A DNA stretch of 64,000 bases, from NCBI GenBank assembly GCA_930367215.1, contig OV884060.1, forward strand, positions 210,617,253-210,681,252, read 5' to 3'. The notes below the pieces were generated by a model. It made no database searches and was not told the origin of the DNA. It saw only the letters and a program-made list of their open reading frames with translations. Position 1 is the stretch's first letter, and every line of letters begins with the position of its first letter. The position numbers and the translations under genes are program-made. Source of the DNA: Pollenia angustigena. Taxonomy: Eukaryota > Arthropoda > Insecta > Diptera > Polleniidae. Positions 32,483-43,627 of the stretch are shown here, in pieces.

Positions 32483-35400
32483 TTTTTAATTTTCATGTTG
32501 TAAAATTCCTTTCTTCATAAAAATAATTTAATGAAAAATTAAATTTCATGAACTTAAGCCTAATTAAAAATATTAAAAATTTGGATTAAAAACCATAAAT
32601 GGTTCAACAAAATAACCACAATACTAATTATTGTTAAAGCTAAGGCACGAGCTCTATGTGTACATTTGTCCTTCAAGTTGTGCTGAAAAAGGTCAACAGA
32701 AAAGAGAAAGACAAAGTGAAAAAACAAAAAATGTACTTGGACTTCAAGAAAAATTCTTGACGAAAGTACGAAAAAACAGAAGTAAAGGAAAAAACATGTA
32801 AAATCAATTAAAGTGGATAATCATTCAGGAAAGCAAATTTCGATCTACCAAATGTTAAAATACAATTTGGTTTAAGGATTGATGTTTGACTAGTGACGTC
32901 AGCAGTCGTCGATGGCTGCGAGTGTAAGACGGCAAATCCATCTGAGGAGATCGAGTGGTTGCGATCGAAACATGTCATGGTAACCTGCCGGCCGGGGTTC
33001 GAGCCCCAGCCACGTCAAGAATGAAAGATTATCAATAACAATTTTAATTAATTTTCATGTTGTAAAATTCCTTTCTTCATAAAAATAATTTAATGAAAAA
33101 TTAAATTTCATGAACTTAAGCCTAATTAAAAATATTAAAAATTTGGATTAAAAACCATAAATGGTTCAACAAAATAACCATAATACTAATTATTGTTAAA
33201 GCTAAGGCACGAGCTCTATGTGTACATTTGTCCTTCAAGTTGTGCTGAAAAAGGTCAACAGAAAAGAGAAAGACAAAGTGAAAAAACAAAAAATGTACTT
33301 GGACTTCAAGAAAAATTCTTGACGAAAGTACGAAAAAACAGAAGTAAAGGAAAAAACATGTAAAATCAATTAAAGTGGATAATCATTCAGGAAAGCAAAT
33401 TTCGATCTACCAAATGTTAAAATACAATTTGGTTTAAGGATTGATGTTTGACTAGTGACGTCAGCAGTCGTCGATGGCTGCGAGTGTAAGACGGCAAATC
33501 CATCTGAGGAGATCGAGTGGTTGCGATCGAAACATGTCATGGTAACCTGCCGGCCGGGGTTCGAGCCCCAGCCACGTCAAGAATGAAAGATTATCAATAA
33601 CAATTTTAATTAATTTTCATGTTGTAAAATTCCTTTCTTCATAAAAATAATTTAATGAAAAATTAAATTTCATGAACTTAAGCCTAATTAAAAATATTAA
33701 AAATTTGGATTAAAAACCATAAATGGTTCAACAAAATAACCACAATACTAATTATTGTTAAAGCTAAGGCACGAGCTCTATGTGTACATTTGTCCTTCAA
33801 GTTGTGCTGAAAAAGGTCAACAGAAAAGAGAAAGACAAAGTGAAAAAACAAAAAATGTACTTGGACTTCAAGAAAAATTCTTGACGAAAGTACGAAAAAA
33901 CAGAAGTAAAGGAAAAAACATGTAAAATCAATTAAAGTGGATAATCATTCAGGAAAGCAAATTTCGATCTACCAAATGTTAAAATACAATTTGGTTTAAG
34001 GATTGATGTTTGACTAGTGACGTCAGCAGTCGTCGATGGCTGCGAGTGTAAGACGGCAAATCCATCTGAGGAGATCGAGTGGTTGCGATCGAAACATGTC
34101 ATGGTAACCTGCCGGCCGGGGTTCGAGCCCCAGCCACGTCAAGAATGAAAGATTATCAATAACAATTTTAATTAATTTTCATGTTGTAAAATTCCTTTCT
34201 TCATAAAAATAATTTAATGAAAAATTAAATTTCATGAACTTAAGCCTAATTAAAAATATTAAAAATTTGGATTAAAAACCATAAATGGTTCAACAAAATA
34301 ACCACAATACTAATTATTGTTAAAGCTAAGGCACGAGCTCTATGTGTACATTTGTCCTTCAAGTTGTGCTGAAAAAGGTCAACAGAAAAGAGAAAGACAA
34401 AGTGAAAAAACAAAAAATGTACTTGGACTTCAAGAAAAATTCTTGACGAAAGTACGAAAAAACAGAAGTAAAGGAAAAAACATGTAAAATCAATTAAAGT
34501 GGATAATCATTCAGGAAAGCAAATTTCGATCTACCAAATGTTAAAATACAATTTGGTTTAAGGATTGATGTTTGACTAGTGACGTCAGCAGTCGTCGATG
34601 GCTGCGAGTGTAAGACGGCAAATCCATCTGAGGAGATCGAGTGGTTGCGATCGAAACATGTCATGGTAACCTGCCGGCCGGGGTTCGAGCCCCAGCCACG
34701 TCAAGAATGAAAGATTATCAATAACAATTTTAATTAATTTTCATGTTGTAAAATGCCTTTCTTCATAAAAATAATTTAATGAAAAATTAAATTTCATGAA
34801 CTTAAGCCTAATTAAAAATATTAAAAATTTGGATTAAAAACCATAAATGGTTCAACAAAATAACCACAATACTAATTATTGTTAAAGCTAAGGCACGAGC
34901 TCTATGTGTACATTTGTCCTTCAAGTTGTGCTGAAAAAGGTCAACAGAAAAGAGAAAGACAAAGTGAAAAAACAAAAAATGTACTTGGACTTCAAGAAAA
35001 ATTCTTGACGAAAGTACGAAAAAACAGAAGTAAAGGAAAAAACATGTAAAATCAATTAAAGTGGATAATCATTCAGGAAAGCAAATTTCGATCTACCAAA
35101 TGTTAAAATACAATTTGGTTTAAGGATTGATGTTTGACTAGTGACGTCAGCAGTCGTCGATGGCTGCGAGTGTAAGACGGCAAATCCATCTGAGGAGATC
35201 GAGTGGTTGCGATCGAAACATGTCATGGTAACCTGCCGGCCGGGGTTCGAGCCCCAGCCACGTCAAGAATGAAAGATTATCAATAACAATTTTAATTAAT
35301 TTTCATGTTGTAAAATGCCTTTCTTCATAAAAATAATTTAATGAAAAATTAAATTTCATGAACTTAAGCCTAATTAAAAATATTAAAAATTTGGATTAAA

Positions 35401-38400
35401 AACCATAAATGGTTCAACAAAATAACCACAATACTAATTATTGTTAAAGCTAAGGCACGAGCTCTATGTGTACATTTGTCCTTCAAGTTGTGCTGAAAAA
35501 GGTCAACAGAAAAGAGAAAGACAAAGTGAAAAAACAAAAAATGTACTTGGACTTCAAGAAAAATTCTTGACGAAAGTACGAAAAAACAGAAGTAAAGGAA
35601 AAAACATGTAAAATCAATTAAAGTGGATAATCATTCAGGAAAGCAAATTTCGATCTACCAAATGTTAAAATACAATTTGGTTTAAGGATTGATGTTTGAC
35701 TAGTGACGTCAGCAGTCGTCGATGGCTGCGAGTGTAAGACGGCAAATCCATCTGAGGAGATCGAGTGGTTGCGATCGAAACATGTCATGGTAACCTGCCG
35801 GCCGGGGTTCGAGCCCCAGCCACGTCAAGAATGAAAGATTATCAATAACAATTTTAATTAATTTTCATGTTGTAAAATTCCTTTCTTCATAAAAATAATT
35901 TAATGAAAAATTAAATTTCATGAACTTAAGCCTAATTAAAAATATTAAAAATTTGGATTAAAAACCATAAATGGTTCAACAAAATAACCACAATACTAAT
36001 TATTGTTAAAGCTAAGGCACGAGCTCTATGTGTACATTTGTCCTTCAAGTTGTGCTGAAAAAGGTCAACAGAAAAGAGAAAGACAAAGTGAAAAAACAAA
36101 AAATGTACTTGGACTTCAAGAAAAATTCTTGACGAAAGTACGAAAAAACAGAAGTAAAGGAAAAAACATGTAAAATCAATTAAAGTGGATAATCATTCAG
36201 GAAAGCAAATTTCGATCTACCAAATGTTAAAATACAATTTGGTTTAAGGATTGATGTTTGACTAGTGACGTCAGCAGTCGTCGATGGCTGCGAGTGTAAG
36301 ACGGCAAATCCATCTGAGGAGATCGAGTGGTTGCGATCGAAACATGTCATGGTAACCTGCCGGCCGGGGTTCGAGCCCCAGCCACGTCAAGAATGAAAGA
36401 TTATCAATAACAATTTTAATTAATTTTCATGTTGTAAAATTCCTTTCTTCATAAAAATAATTTAATGAAAAATTAAATTTCATGAACTTAAGCCTAATTA
36501 AAAATATTAAAAATTTGGATTAAAAACCATAAATGGTTCAACAAAATAACCACAATACTAATTATTGTTAAAGCTAAGGCACGAGCTCTATGTGTACATT
36601 TGTCCTTCAAGTTGTGCTGAAAAAGGTCAACAGAAAAGAGAAAGACAAAGTGAAAAAACAAAAAATGTACTTGGACTTCAAGAAAAATTCTTGACGAAAG
36701 TACGAAAAAACAGAAGTAAAGGAAAAAACATGTAAAATCAATTAAAGTGGATAATCATTCAGGAAAGCAAATTTCGATCTACCAAATGTTAAAATACAAT
36801 TTGGTTTAAGGATTGATGTTTGACTAGTGACGTCAGCAGTCGTCGATGGCTGCGAGTGTAAGACGGCAAATCCATCTGAGGAGATCGAGTGGTTGCGATC
36901 GAAACATGTCATGGTAACCTGCCGGCCGGGGTTCGAGCCCCAGCCACGTCAAGAATGAAAGATTATCAATAACAATTTTAATTAATTTTCATGTTGTAAA
37001 ATTCCTTTCTTCATAAAAATAATTTAATGAAAAATTAAATTTCATGAACTTAAGCCTAATTAAAAATATTAAAAATTTGGATTAAAAACCATAAATGGTT
37101 CAACAAAATAACCACAATACTAATTATTGTTAAAGCTAAGGCACGAGCTCTATGTGTACATTTGTCCTTCAAGTTGTGCTGAAAAAGGTCAACAGAAAAG
37201 AGAAAGACAAAGTGAAAAAACAAAAAATGTACTTGGACTTCAAGAAAAATTCTTGACGAAAGTACGAAAAAACAGAAGTAAAGGAAAAAACATGTAAAAT
37301 CAATTAAAGTGGATAATCATTCAGGAAAGCAAATTTCGATCTACCAAATGTTAAAATACAATTTGGTTTAAGGATTGATGTTTGACTAGTGACGTCAGCA
37401 GTCGTCGATGGCTGCGAGTGTAAGACGGCAAATCCATCTGAGGAGATCGAGTGGTTGCGATCGAAACATGTCATGGTAACCTGCCGGCCGGGGTTCGAGC
37501 CCCAGCCACGTCAAGAATGAAAGATTATCAATAACAATTTTAATTAATTTTCATGTTGTAAAATTCCTTTCTTCATAAAAATAATTTAATGAAAAATTAA
37601 ATTTCATGAACTTAAGCCTAATTAAAAATATTAAAAATTTGGATTAAAACCCATAAATAGTTCAACAAAATAACCACAATACTAATTATTGTTAAAGCTA
37701 AGGCACGAGCTCTATGTGTACATTTGTCCTTCAAGTTGTGCTGAAAAAGGTCAACAGAAAAGAGAAAGACAAAGTGAAAAAACAAAAAATGTACTTGGAC
37801 TTCAAGAAAAATTCTTGACGAAAGTACGAAAAAACAGAAGTAAAGGAAAAAACATGTAAAATCAATTAAAGTTAATAATCATTCAGGAAAGCAAATTTCG
37901 ATCTACCAAATGTTAAAATACAATTTGGTTTAAGGATTGATGTTTGACTAGTGACGTCAGCAGTCGTCGATGGCTGCGAGTGTAAGACGGCAAATCCATC
38001 TGAGGAGATCGAGTGGTTGCGATCGAAACATGTCATGGTAACCTGCCGGCCGGGGTTCGAGCCCCAGCCACGTCAAGAATGAAAGATTATCAATAACAAT
38101 TTTAATTAATTTTCATGTTGTAAAATTCCTTTCTTCATAAAAATAATTTAATGAAAAATTAAATTTCATGAACTTAAGCCTAATTAAAAATATTAAAAAT
38201 TTGGATTAAAAACCATAAATGGTTCAACAAAATAACCACAATACTAATTATTGTTAAAGCTAAGGCACGAGCTCTATGTGTACATTTGTCCTTCAAGTTG
38301 TGCTGAAAAAGGTCAACAGAAAAGAGAAAGACGAAGTGAAAAAACAAAAAATGTACTTGGACTTCAAGAAAAATTCTTGACGAAAGTACGAAAAAACAGA

Positions 38401-38756
38401 AGTAAAGGAAAAAACATGTAAAATCAATTAAAGTGGATAATCATTCAGGAAAGCAAATTTCGATCTACCAAATGTTAAAATACAATTTGGTTTAAGGATT
38501 GATGTTTGACTAGTGACGTCAGCAGTCGTCGATGGCTGCGAGTGTAAGACGGCAAATCCATCTGAGGAGATCGAGTGGTTGCGATCGAAACATGTCATGG
38601 TAACCTGCCGGCCGGGGTTCGAGCCCCAGCCACGTCAAGAATGAAAGATTATCAATAACAATTTTAATTAATTTTCATGTTGTAAAATTCCTTTCTTCAT
38701 AAAAATAATTTAATGAAAAATTAAATTTCATGAACTTAAGCCTAATTAAAAATATT
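32483..38756 (+). repeat. 562-bp tandem array, right arm, 11 copies (plus orientation)
   Basis: The same unit appears in the opposite orientation. GCCACGTCAA ends at 33,018 and then every 562 bases (33,580, 34,142, 34,704, 35,266, 35,828, 36,390, 36,952, 37,514, 38,076, 38,638). The turn-round lies in a T run at about 32,479-32,487. Left-arm sequence stops after ACATGTTTTTT and right-arm sequence starts at TTAATTTTCATG, which are different places in the unit, so the junction is not a perfect mirror. The arm is cut at 38,756 by the 3' tail of a LINE. Neighbouring copies at 34,752 and 35,314 share a T-to-G change, a sign of local duplication. Confidence 0.95.
32950..33055 (+). promoter_or_regulatory. 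tRNA-like Pol III promoter and terminator (representative unit)
   Basis: This is one example of an arrangement present in all 19 units. A D-arm-like GATCGAGTGGTTGCGATC (about 32,949-32,966) can form a short stem and resembles the A box of tRNA-Ser genes. A B box matching GGTTCGANNCC lies at 32,996-33,006, inside a GGCCGGGG/CCCCAGCC stem. T4 runs at about 33,042 and 33,052 could terminate Pol III. A complete tRNA cannot be folded: no acceptor-stem partner for GCCACGTC and no clear anticodon arm were found. It therefore looks like a tRNA-derived SINE head or a tRNA-like small RNA gene. Transcription is inferred, not shown. Confidence 0.55.
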
Positions 38757-38832
38757 TATTTATTATTTATTTATTAGTTATCATAACTTATAAAAAACAT
38801 TAGGACAACTTATTAGAGCAATGGCTACTAAA

Positions 38833-39183
38833 GCCTAGATTACACTATCTCACAAGTCTTACGTATTCCATAATACTTTGTGTGATAGAAATCTAATGAG
38901 TTTTGTTGCGACTCTCAAAAAATCTAATGTAACATGACAGTTTGTGTTCACACCATCACACAAAGTATAAACACTCACACATGAAAAAAAATGCAACCCT
39001 GATCCAATGAAAAGTATTATTGTTTAGAAATTTTTCAAAAAACGATGAAGTCGTATGGGATGTCAAAATTTTTTCATAATACTTGTCATTTTCGTGACAC
39101 ATTGCATTCACACTATCACAATTTGTCATATTACTTGAGATTTTGACATGTATTAATACAAAGTATAATAGTGTAATCTAGCC
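38833..39183. mobile_element. MITE inserted in the LINE 3' UTR
   Basis: GCCTAGATTACACTAT at the left pairs with ATAGTGTAATCTAGCC at the right, and CACACAAAGTAT-type words recur inside in both orientations. It separates the LINE 3' tail from the rest of the 3' UTR. A 4-base duplication similar to TAAA/TTAA is possible but not exact. Confidence 0.65.
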
Positions 39184-39310
39184 TTAAGGCCTTCAGCTAG
39201 ATATGTTACAGAATACTTTATAAACTATAATTAATCTAAACAATATTTACAAAATATATACACTTAGGCGATATACATTTGATACACAATTGAAGATAAA
39301 ATTTTTTTTT

Positions 39311-42050
39311 TTATATGTCTTTGTATATTTTAATTGTTTTTAAATATTTTAGGATAGTGTTGATGTTAGTTGGTGAGGGATTCGAGATGTATTGTAATGG
39401 ATTAGATTTAAAAATGTGGTATCTCATAGCTGAAAATTTCGTGCAATATGATAAAATATGAGTAATGGAAATGGTACTTGTATTGCAATATGGACATTGG
39501 TCCGATGAGTTAGGCTCCATTAGGTGTTTCTTTGTAATTAAAGTATGACCTAGCCTGAGTCTGATGAATTTAGAATAATCTTGGGTGCTAATAGCCTTAT
39601 TGGTGTTAAAGTTGATATAGTCTCTAATATTTATTTTTTTCCTATTAATTTCCCTATACCAATCCGATGTTTTTAACCATAGGTCCGTTTGTTGGATCAG
39701 TGAATTACGTATATAGCCGAGTATGTCGTTAGTATTTATGTTATTAGTCAGGTAAAGAGGGGATCGGAGTGCAGCTTTTGCGGCAGAATCCGCGAATTCA
39801 TTGCCCGGAATTAAGCAGTGTCCAGGAATCCATAATAACAAGATCCTGGGATAGTTGTTTATTAAAAAATTTATTATGTTCGTGGCATAAAAGTCATTGT
39901 TATGGATGTTCTTTATGGCATGGATGGCCGAGAGTGAGTCAGTGCAGATAATATTGTTACTTGTTCGGTTTTTTATATGTTTTATTGCTATGGAAGCTTT
40001 AATAATGGTGTTTTCGGTCGTAACGCTATATGAAAGGATTTTCTCGTTTTTCGAGCCGTCTGTATATAACAACTTATAATTTGTATACCTGTTGATAATT
40101 TCCTGAAAGCATTTTCTATAAATAATTGGCGGAGTAGTATCTTTAGGGTATTGGCTTAGAGAGGTAATGAAACAGTTGGAATGTAAATACCATGGTGGCC
40201 GAGATGAGATAATAGTTTTGTTTTTAGGTGTTATTGGTAAGTTGTTAACTCTTCCAAAGTTAAAAATTCTACTAATAGTAGATTGGATTCGGTTTGAGTT
40301 AGATTTTTTTGCAAGTTGTTGTGTTATTTTGTGAATAGGTGAGTCTGAACTGTTGAGTACATTACGTAAAAGTTTAAAGGTGTAAATATCCCTACTTGTT
40401 TCAAGTGGAATGAAACCCGCTTCAAAAAGCATATTGTGGACTGGTGTGGTCCGAAACGCTTTGAGAGAAATTCTGAGGGAAGAATTAATAACAGTTTTGA
40501 TCTTTTGCAATGAAGATTTAGGTGTCCAACCATACAAATAAATACCATAATGGATTTTCGATAATAGCAGGGCTTTAATAGCAGATATTACCGTGTAAGT
40601 GTTGCAAAAAATTTTTTTGTTCGATAGGCATTTTATTATGTTAAGTCTACGGGTTAAATCATTTGTAATGTAAAGAATGTGGTCGTTCCAATTGTATTTC
40701 GAATTGAATATTGGACCTAAGATTTTTAAAGAAGTAGTATTTTCTATTGTAAATGTGCCGGAGGATACGTTTGGTTGACAGGATCTTTTCCTGCAAATGT
40801 GCAAGTGCTTACATTTAGATAAGGATAGTTCCGCACCTGAATAATTACACCAGTTTTTTATATGGTTTATCAGTGATTCAATATTAATGGTTTGATTTTT
40901 TTCTTTTGAAAGGGTTTTTATAATGTAAAAATCATCAGCGTAAGCACAAAATTTGTATTCTTTAAGGAATAAAATTACCGAGAGTGGCGACCCCTGAGGG
41001 ATCCCATTGTGTAATGGGTATAGTTTGGAATATTGATTGCCTAGCTTTATTCTGATTTGCCTATTTGAAAGAAAGTTAACGATATACCGTATAATATTGG
41101 GTCCTAATCTCCATTCGAATAATTGTTGTATTATTGTATGCCTGCCTATCTTGTCAAAAGCTTTTGAAAAGTCTAATGATATAATTGAGATATGATTCTT
41201 GTGTGAAAGTGAATTTGTAATTATGTGATCAATGAATAGGTGGGCATCCGTTACGGATTTTCCCTTCCTAAACCCTAGCTGGTGTGCGCAAAGAAAATTG
41301 TTAGTAGTAACATACCACCAAAGGCGGTTAGCCATTATTTTATCTAGGAGTTTCGAGATACATAGATTCAAAGAGATAGGTCTGTACGATTTTATTTGAG
41401 TTTTGTCCAAGTTAGGTTTCGGAATGGGGGCAATCGTACTAGTCTTGTAAAAATGAGGAATGTAGCTAGATAAAATTAGGTTGTAGAGATGAATAAGTCT
41501 GTGTTTTGTTTTATCATTGAGGTTTTTTATCATAGGGTATGAAATTCTATCAATACCGGGGGTTTTACCTCTCAATTTGCCGAGACAAATTCCAACTCAG
41601 TGATAGTAATATTACCCTCAATTGCAATAGCCTCTTCGGTGAGGTTAGATACAGTACCCATATCCAATATAGAATATTTATTTGATCTAAATTCATTTGA
41701 AAAATTCTGGTCATTTGCGGCAGACCCCCATAGGGAATGCCAACTGTTAAAATCCCCTGTTATAAGGACGTTATTGTCAAATTGGTCAAACATATTTTTT
41801 AATGTTGTTATATTGAAATTAATTGAAGGAGGAATGTATGTATTATTGATTGTAAATTTGTTTTTGGCTTGAATAGTAGCACCAACAGCATCAATGTCGT
41901 TAGGTAGGGTAAGAGGGGAGTATTGAAGGGAGTTGTGTATTAAAAGGGCAACTCCACCATACGAATGGGTTGCAGAATTTTTGAAAAATATTTTGTAGTT
42001 TAGTGGTATTGGAAGGCCTGACAGGGAGTGAAAGTGGGTTTCTTGGAGTG
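39311..42050 (-). pseudogene. LINE ORF2: endonuclease remnant, reverse transcriptase, RNase H
   Basis: The long open frame (39,311-41,577) has LRGKTPGIDRISYPMIK, then IAPIPKP, SYRPISL, NRLWWY, LGFRKGKSVTDAHLF, the palm block SIISLDFSKAFDKI, NGIPQGSPLSVILF and CAYADDF (catalytic Asp pair). RNase H follows: LLYTDGSKNEK, CTDSLSAIHAI and LLLWIPGHCLIPGNEFADSA. It ends with a CPYC...HILSYC zinc-knuckle-like tail. Upstream, in a different frame (41,572-41,793 and beyond to 42,050), are ITGDFNSWHSLWGS and other endonuclease blocks, so a frameshift separates endonuclease from RT. The spacing between SPLSVILF and YADD is about 10-15 residues too short, implying an in-frame deletion. The copy cannot be fully functional. 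Confidence 0.85.
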
Positions 42051-43394
42051 ATTATAATTGGTTATTTTAGAAGCATTATTTTAATTTGATAGCAAATATT
42101 TATGTTTTAATATAACTTTAACATAAATTTTTAGGTCGTGGCAACACTGTTTGCTTTAAAATAACCATACAAAATGTTGAAGTTACTTGTCGATACTTAC
42201 GGTACATGCCTATACTCATACGCATTCAAAGGATTACCCATAAGCATGCGTGTTTGTTCATACTCATACCGGTCGATATACAAACTTATTCATGCTCATA
42301 CTTATTGGTAGTCATACCTGCCTGTACTCGTGCTCGGTGGCGTATGAATAGGTTATAAGAATTAAAAATATAACTTTTTGGCTTTCTCTGATATACACTG
42401 TGCCATTATTTAAAAAATTATAAATAAGAAAGTCTTTTGAATTGTTATTACTTTTTGGCATGGTGGAAATATTGAATTTGTGAAATATTGAATTCTAATG
42501 GTACGTCTTTGGCCTTTTAGGCTTATTGTACCACAAATAAATAAATAAATAAAATAAAATATATCGATAGTGAAATCTGAACTATCGATAAATATCGATA
42601 GTTGAAAATATCGATATTATCCCACTTTCGAATACTGCCTTATAATCGACAAAAGAAGGTGATAAAGATTTGGTCGATTGTTGACTTATTCGGCCTTTAA
42701 ATCGACATTTTAAAAGGCTAATAGGTATAAAAGTTTTAAATATGTACGTTCATATGTATGTTTTACCAAAATAACAAATAATTAGGTTAAAAAAAAAAAA
42801 CTATTAAATTTACCATTGTCACAATTTTAAATGGCTAAAGTATGTCGTATCTTTTTTAAGAAATCTATCTGAAACTCTGTATGTTGTTGTTAGATTTAAT
42901 AGAAGACCTACAATCTTATGCATTGCTCTTTCAGAACTCCTTTAATGTAAAGTTTTTCTGCCAAAATGACCAGCAAACACGATTTTTATCAATAATTTAG
43001 TATTGGTTATCACGTGGTTATAGCTATGTACATTTTTTGTAAAAACCTAGTCATAACCCTAATGTACAATACTTTTTTTTAGATTTTAGAGCTTCAATTG
43101 ATCAGACTTATTTAGATATATGTACTTTGGATGAGAAATACTTTCCAAAAAAAAAAAAAAAAAAACGCACAAACTAACAATTTAAAATAGCTTAAATATA
43201 AACTAAAATATGTTTTTTCTGTCATTTGAAAAAGCACATTTATTTGAAAAGGACAAAACATGTTTAAATAGACAATATCTTTTTGTAATACACTTCTTGT
43301 TATAAGATCTTTATGGCACATCAATAAAAAAAATATATAGTTCTTTATACATACTTACATAAAATTAATTCTTTAATATTAATATTTCCTTTAG
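42051..43394. other. Intergenic region upstream of Cul1
   Basis: Contains TACTCATACG-type words (42,200-42,350; related to 25,690-25,800), a LINE-type 3' end with (AAATA)n tail at about 42,505-42,555, and a cluster of ATCGATA words at 42,560-42,620. The Cul1 promoter should lie here or in 42,620-43,394, but no TATA or initiator element can be assigned with confidence. Frames on either strand have no protein character. Confidence 0.4.
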
Positions 43395-43627
43395 AAATTT
43401 AAAATTGAAAAACCTTAAAAATACGGACCACAAGAGCATTGAAAAGAACACGAACAAAGTCACCATCACCACCGCCACTTGAACTGTCAAAGGAGCTAAT
43501 AACGCAGTCTTTACAAGTAGATAAGACGTTAACACAATCAAAAAGATACAATAAAGCAAATTTACCAATATCGTCATCATCACCATCAACATTATCCGCT
43601 AACTTTGCTACAAATTCTAAAGTTAAA
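43395..43627 (+). other. Probable Cul1 5' untranslated region
   Basis: A consensus acceptor (TTTCCTTTAG) ends at 43,394, which suggests a 5' UTR intron upstream. The frame of the gene is open back to 43,439 but contains no ATG before 43,628. The extra 63 codons are Ser/Pro-rich ([24 protein letters not shown]) and unlike the N-terminus of known Cul1 proteins, so I treat them as leader. Confidence 0.45.

Larger units (their letters stand above)
38757..42050 (-). mobile_element. I-type LINE (non-LTR retrotransposon), 5'-truncated
   Basis: Read on the minus strand: part of an apurinic-type endonuclease domain, reverse transcriptase, RNase H, a cysteine/histidine tail, a 3' UTR and a TAATAAATAAATA-type tail at 38,757-38,775. 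The combination of RT with a downstream RNase H and a TAA-rich tail points to the I group. The 5' end is lost at about 42,050, inside the endonuclease. It lies directly against the last 562-bp repeat, so it inserted into or at the edge of the array. A shorter element has inserted in its 3' UTR. Confidence 0.85.

Noticed and set aside
28321..38638. Nineteen true tRNA genes
   Set aside because: The A- and B-box-like segments are present, but there is no 7-bp acceptor stem matching GCCACGTC and no convincing anticodon arm, so a standard tRNA cannot be folded.
28146..38756. CRISPR array
   Set aside because: The unit is 562 bp, repeated as a whole without variable spacers, in a eukaryotic context with no cas genes.
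39769..40548. Frames on both strands within the LINE
   Set aside because: They overlap the long LINE ORF2 in other frames and carry no recognisable domain.
43439..43627. Cul1 starting 63 codons earlier
   Set aside because: There is no ATG in that stretch; the first in-frame ATG is at 43,628, with a good context and an N-terminus of the right length for Cul1.
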